From an uncultured Pseudomonas sp. (GTDB lineage: Bacteria; Pseudomonadota; Gammaproteobacteria; Pseudomonadales; Pseudomonadaceae), in assembly GCA_937863915.1 (NCBI GenBank), contig CALMID010000203.1, positions 1-7,336 on the forward strand: a stretch of 7,336 nt of DNA. The letters are read 5' to 3'. Shown here in pieces: positions 5,449 through 7,336 of this stretch. The position numbers and the translations under genes were made by a program. The number at the start of each line of letters is the position of its first letter. Positions within the stretch are counted from its first letter, which is position 1. The notes below the pieces were generated by a model that saw nothing but the letters and a program-made list of their open reading frames with translations, searched no databases and was not told the origin of the DNA.

Positions 5449-5477
5449 AAAGCTGTACAAGATTTTGGCTTGTATAG
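5442..5477 (+). promoter_or_regulatory. Candidate operator upstream of the acyl-CoA dehydrogenase gene
   Basis: CTATACAA (5442-5449) and TTGTATAG (5470-5477) are an exact 8-bp inverted repeat with a 20-bp spacer that contains TGTACA (5454-5459). TATACA and TGTACA are 11 bp apart, as at the DCC-side operator, and 5445-5460 is identical to that operator's core. TGTACA to TGTATA is 11 bp, one short of the 12-bp spacing I remember for P. putida LitR promoters. Binding here would cover the -10 and start point, which fits repression. Confidence 0.55.
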
Positions 5478-5492
5478 TTTTTGGAGGCTCAC

Positions 5493-7271
5493 ATGCCCGC
5501 TTACCGTGCCCCGCTACGTGATATGCGCTTTGTCTTCGACGAGGTGCTCGACGCTTATGCCACCCTGCAGTCGCTGCCTTCGCAGCGCGAGTTCGGCAAC
5601 GATCTCGGTGGCGCCATATTGGAAGAGGCCGCCAAGCTGGCGGAGAACGTGCTCGCGCCGCTCAATGGCCCCGGCGACAAGCAGGGCTGCCAGTACGACC
5701 CGGCGAGCAAGACGGTTAAAACCCCGGATGGCTTCAAGGCTGCCTACCAGCAGTTCGCCGAGGGCGGCTGGACCGCGCTGGCCTGTACCCCGGAATTTGG
5801 TGGCCAGGGCCTGCCGCACGTCCTGAACATGATGGTCGAGGAAATGGTCTGCTCGGCCAACCTGTCGCTGGGCATGTACCCGGGCCTGACCCATGGTGCG
5901 ATCAACGCGCTGACCCAGCACGGCACCCGCGAGCAGCAGGAGCAGTACCTGCCCAAGCTGATCAGCGGTGAATGGACCGGCACCATGTGCCTGACCGAGC
6001 CGCAGTGCGGCACCGACCTCGGTTTGATCCGCACCCGCGCCATCCCCCAGGCTGATGGCAGTTACGCCATCAGCGGCACCAAGATCTGGATCACCGGCGG
6101 CGAGCAGGATCTGGTCGACAACATCGTTCATCTGGTGCTGGCCAAGCTGCCGGATGCGCCGGACAGCGTCAAAGGTATCTCACTGTTCCTGGTGCCCAAG
6201 TTCCTTGAAGACGGCACGCGCAACCCGGCCTTCTGCGGTGGTCTGGAACACAAGATGGGCATCAAGGGTTCGGCCACCTGCGTGATGAACTTCGAAGGCG
6301 CCAAGGGCTGGCTGATCGGCGAGCCGAACAAGGGCCTCAAGTGCATGTTTACCATGATGAACTCGGCGCGCCTGATGGTCGGCATGCAGGGTCTGGGTAT
6401 TGCCGAGAGCGCCTATCAGGTGAGCCTGGGCTTCGCCAAGGAACGTATTCAAAGCCGCTCGCTGTCCGGCCCCAAGGCTGCCGACAAGCCGGCTGATCCG
6501 ATCCTGGTGCACCCGGATGTTCGGCGCATGCTGCTGCGGCAGAAGGTGATGATCGAAGGTTGCCGCGCGCTCGCTTACTTCACCGGCTTGCACCTGGATG
6601 TCGCCCACGATCACGAGGACGTCGAAGTTCGCCAGCAGGCCGACGATCTGGTGCAGTTGCTGACTCCGGTGGTCAAGGCCTTCCTCACCGATGAAGGCCA
6701 TAACTGCTCCAACGAAGGTCTGCAGGTCCTGGGCGGTTCCGGCTTCACCGAAGACTGGGGTATCGAGCAGCTGGTGCGTGACTGCCGGATCACCCGCATC
6801 TACGAAGGTACCAACGGTATTCAGGCGCTGGACCTGGTCGGTCGCAAGCTGAGCCTGGGTGGCGGCCGCGCGGTGCGCAGCTTCTTTGCTCTGGTTGAAG
6901 GCTGGCTCAAGGCCAACCCCGAGGCGCCACATGCGGCGGCGGTAGGCAAGGCGCTCAAGCAGCTGCAGCAGGCCACCTTGTGGATTGCCAGCGAAGGCAT
7001 GAAGGACCCTGAGCAAGCCGGTGCGGCGTCGGTGCCCTACCTGCGTCTGTTCGCCCTGACCACGCTGGCCTGGCTGTGGTCGCGCATGGCCCTGGTGGCT
7101 CAGCAGAAACTGGCGGCCGGCAGCAGCGAGACCCAGTTCTACGGCGCCAAGCTCAAGTCGGCGGATTTCTATGTGGCCCGCGTGCTCACCGAAACCGACA
7201 GCCTGCTGGCCGAGGTTCAGGCCGGCAAAGCCACCCTGATGGCCTTTACCGAGGATGAATTTGCTGCCTGA
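5493..7271 (+). CDS. FadE-type acyl-CoA dehydrogenase with C-terminal extension (about 600-residue class)
   Basis: A 592-residue flavoenzyme that oxidises an acyl-CoA to the trans-2-enoyl-CoA, the first step of a beta-oxidation cycle. It is longer than the 380-residue classical family because it has an N-terminal extension (MPAYRAPLRDMRFVFDEVL) and an extra C-terminal domain (about 460-592, similar to PF12806). MCLTEPQCGTDLG (165-177) is the FAD and substrate signature. The middle beta domain runs to about 285, and the C-terminal helical domain holds QVLGGSGFTEDWG (411-423) and the probable catalytic base E438 in RIYEGTNGIQ. Relatives include FadE, phenylacyl-CoA and 3-methylmercaptopropionyl-CoA dehydrogenases; the true substrate cannot be read from sequence. 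ATG 5493 follows GGAGG (5483-5487); a TTG at 5481 would lie before that site. It is a single-gene unit with its own terminator, downstream of a motif shared with the DCC promoter region. Confidence 0.95.
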   Translation: MPAYRAPLRDMRFVFDEVLDAYATLQSLPSQREFGNDLGGAILEEAAKLAENVLAPLNGPGDKQGCQYDPASKTVKTPDGFKAAYQQFAEGGWTALACTPEFGGQGLPHVLNMMVEEMVCSANLSLGMYPGLTHGAINALTQHGTREQQEQYLPKLISGEWTGTMCLTEPQCGTDLGLIRTRAIPQADGSYAISGTKIWITGGEQDLVDNIVHLVLAKLPDAPDSVKGISLFLVPKFLEDGTRNPAFCGGLEHKMGIKGSATCVMNFEGAKGWLIGEPNKGLKCMFTMMNSARLMVGMQGLGIAESAYQVSLGFAKERIQSRSLSGPKAADKPADPILVHPDVRRMLLRQKVMIEGCRALAYFTGLHLDVAHDHEDVEVRQQADDLVQLLTPVVKAFLTDEGHNCSNEGLQVLGGSGFTEDWGIEQLVRDCRITRIYEGTNGIQALDLVGRKLSLGGGRAVRSFFALVEGWLKANPEAPHAAAVGKALKQLQQATLWIASEGMKDPEQAGAASVPYLRLFALTTLAWLWSRMALVAQQKLAAGSSETQFYGAKLKSADFYVARVLTETDSLLAEVQAGKATLMAFTEDEFAA

Positions 7272-7297
7272 TTGATTGCTTCACACAGCCTGCGCAC

Positions 7298-7336
7298 TCC
7301 GGTAGCCGTCCCCACTTTTGGCTACCGGATTTTTTT
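7298..7336 (+). terminator. Strong rho-independent terminator of the acyl-CoA dehydrogenase gene
   Basis: TCCGGTAGCC (7298-7307) and GGCTACCGGA (7320-7329) form a perfect 10-bp stem with a 12-nt loop, directly followed by at least seven T residues to the window edge. It begins 27 nt after the stop codon. This is the best terminator in the window and indicates that the gene is not co-transcribed with whatever follows. Confidence 0.92.

Noticed and set aside
5473..5478. TATAGT as the -10 box of the acyl-CoA dehydrogenase promoter
   Set aside because: A good sequence match, but transcription would start within the GGAGG ribosome site, and there is no -35 box at the right distance.
6180..7016. 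Open minus-strand frame of 278 codons opposite the acyl-CoA dehydrogenase
   Set aside because: It lies entirely inside the clear acyl-CoA dehydrogenase coding sequence and has no ribosome site or recognisable domain.

Overview
The window looks like a chromosomal segment of a Pseudomonas species. The DNA is GC-rich with GC-biased third codon positions, and the proteins (YajQ, HopJ-family, DUF1244, FolX/FolE/FolM, FadE-type acyl-CoA dehydrogenase) read as typical pseudomonad versions. A response regulator divergent from yajQ, and a folM-folE-folX cluster, are both arrangements I associate with this genus. Here they sit side by side; in P. aeruginosa, as I recall, they are apart, so a species other than P. 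aeruginosa is more likely. Nothing looks like a mobile element, CRISPR array, tRNA or rRNA.

Layout. (1) 1-559 (minus): N-terminal 186 residues of a receiver-GGDEF response regulator, cut by the window edge. (2) 560-707: divergent promoter region in which the -10 boxes of the two directions overlap. (3) 708-1187 (plus): yajQ, closed by a hairpin terminator. (4) 1248-1875 (minus): two small overlapping genes, DUF1244 then a HopJ-family protein, with a promoter candidate just downstream of folX. (5) 1957-3616 (minus): a compact folM-folE-folX operon for tetrahydromonapterin synthesis. (6) 3617-3894: a 278-bp AT-richer gap with the folM promoter and TTGTACA-type motifs. (7) 3895-4314 (minus): a DCC/DUF393 thiol-disulfide family protein. 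(8) 4407-5339 (plus): a MerR-type regulator of the LitR/CarH family with a degenerate cobalamin pocket, divergent from the DCC gene. (9) 5493-7271 (plus): a 592-residue acyl-CoA dehydrogenase, ending in a strong terminator at the window edge.

How it may work together. The most interesting part is 3.6-5.5 kb. I found the hexamer TGTACA five times by eye, all in the three non-coding gaps around the LitR-like gene and none in coding DNA. An identical 16-bp block, TACAAAAGCTGTACAA, lies upstream of both the DCC gene and the acyl-CoA dehydrogenase gene, pointing toward each, with half-sites 11 bp apart as in CarH-type operators. A related TTGTACAAAA lies at the folM promoter. This suggests a small local regulon, possibly light- or photo-oxidative-stress-responsive, linking reduced-pterin synthesis, a DCC protein and an acyl-CoA dehydrogenase to one regulator. 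That link is inferred from sequence and not proven. At the other end, a GGDEF response regulator faces yajQ, whose relatives bind cyclic di-GMP.
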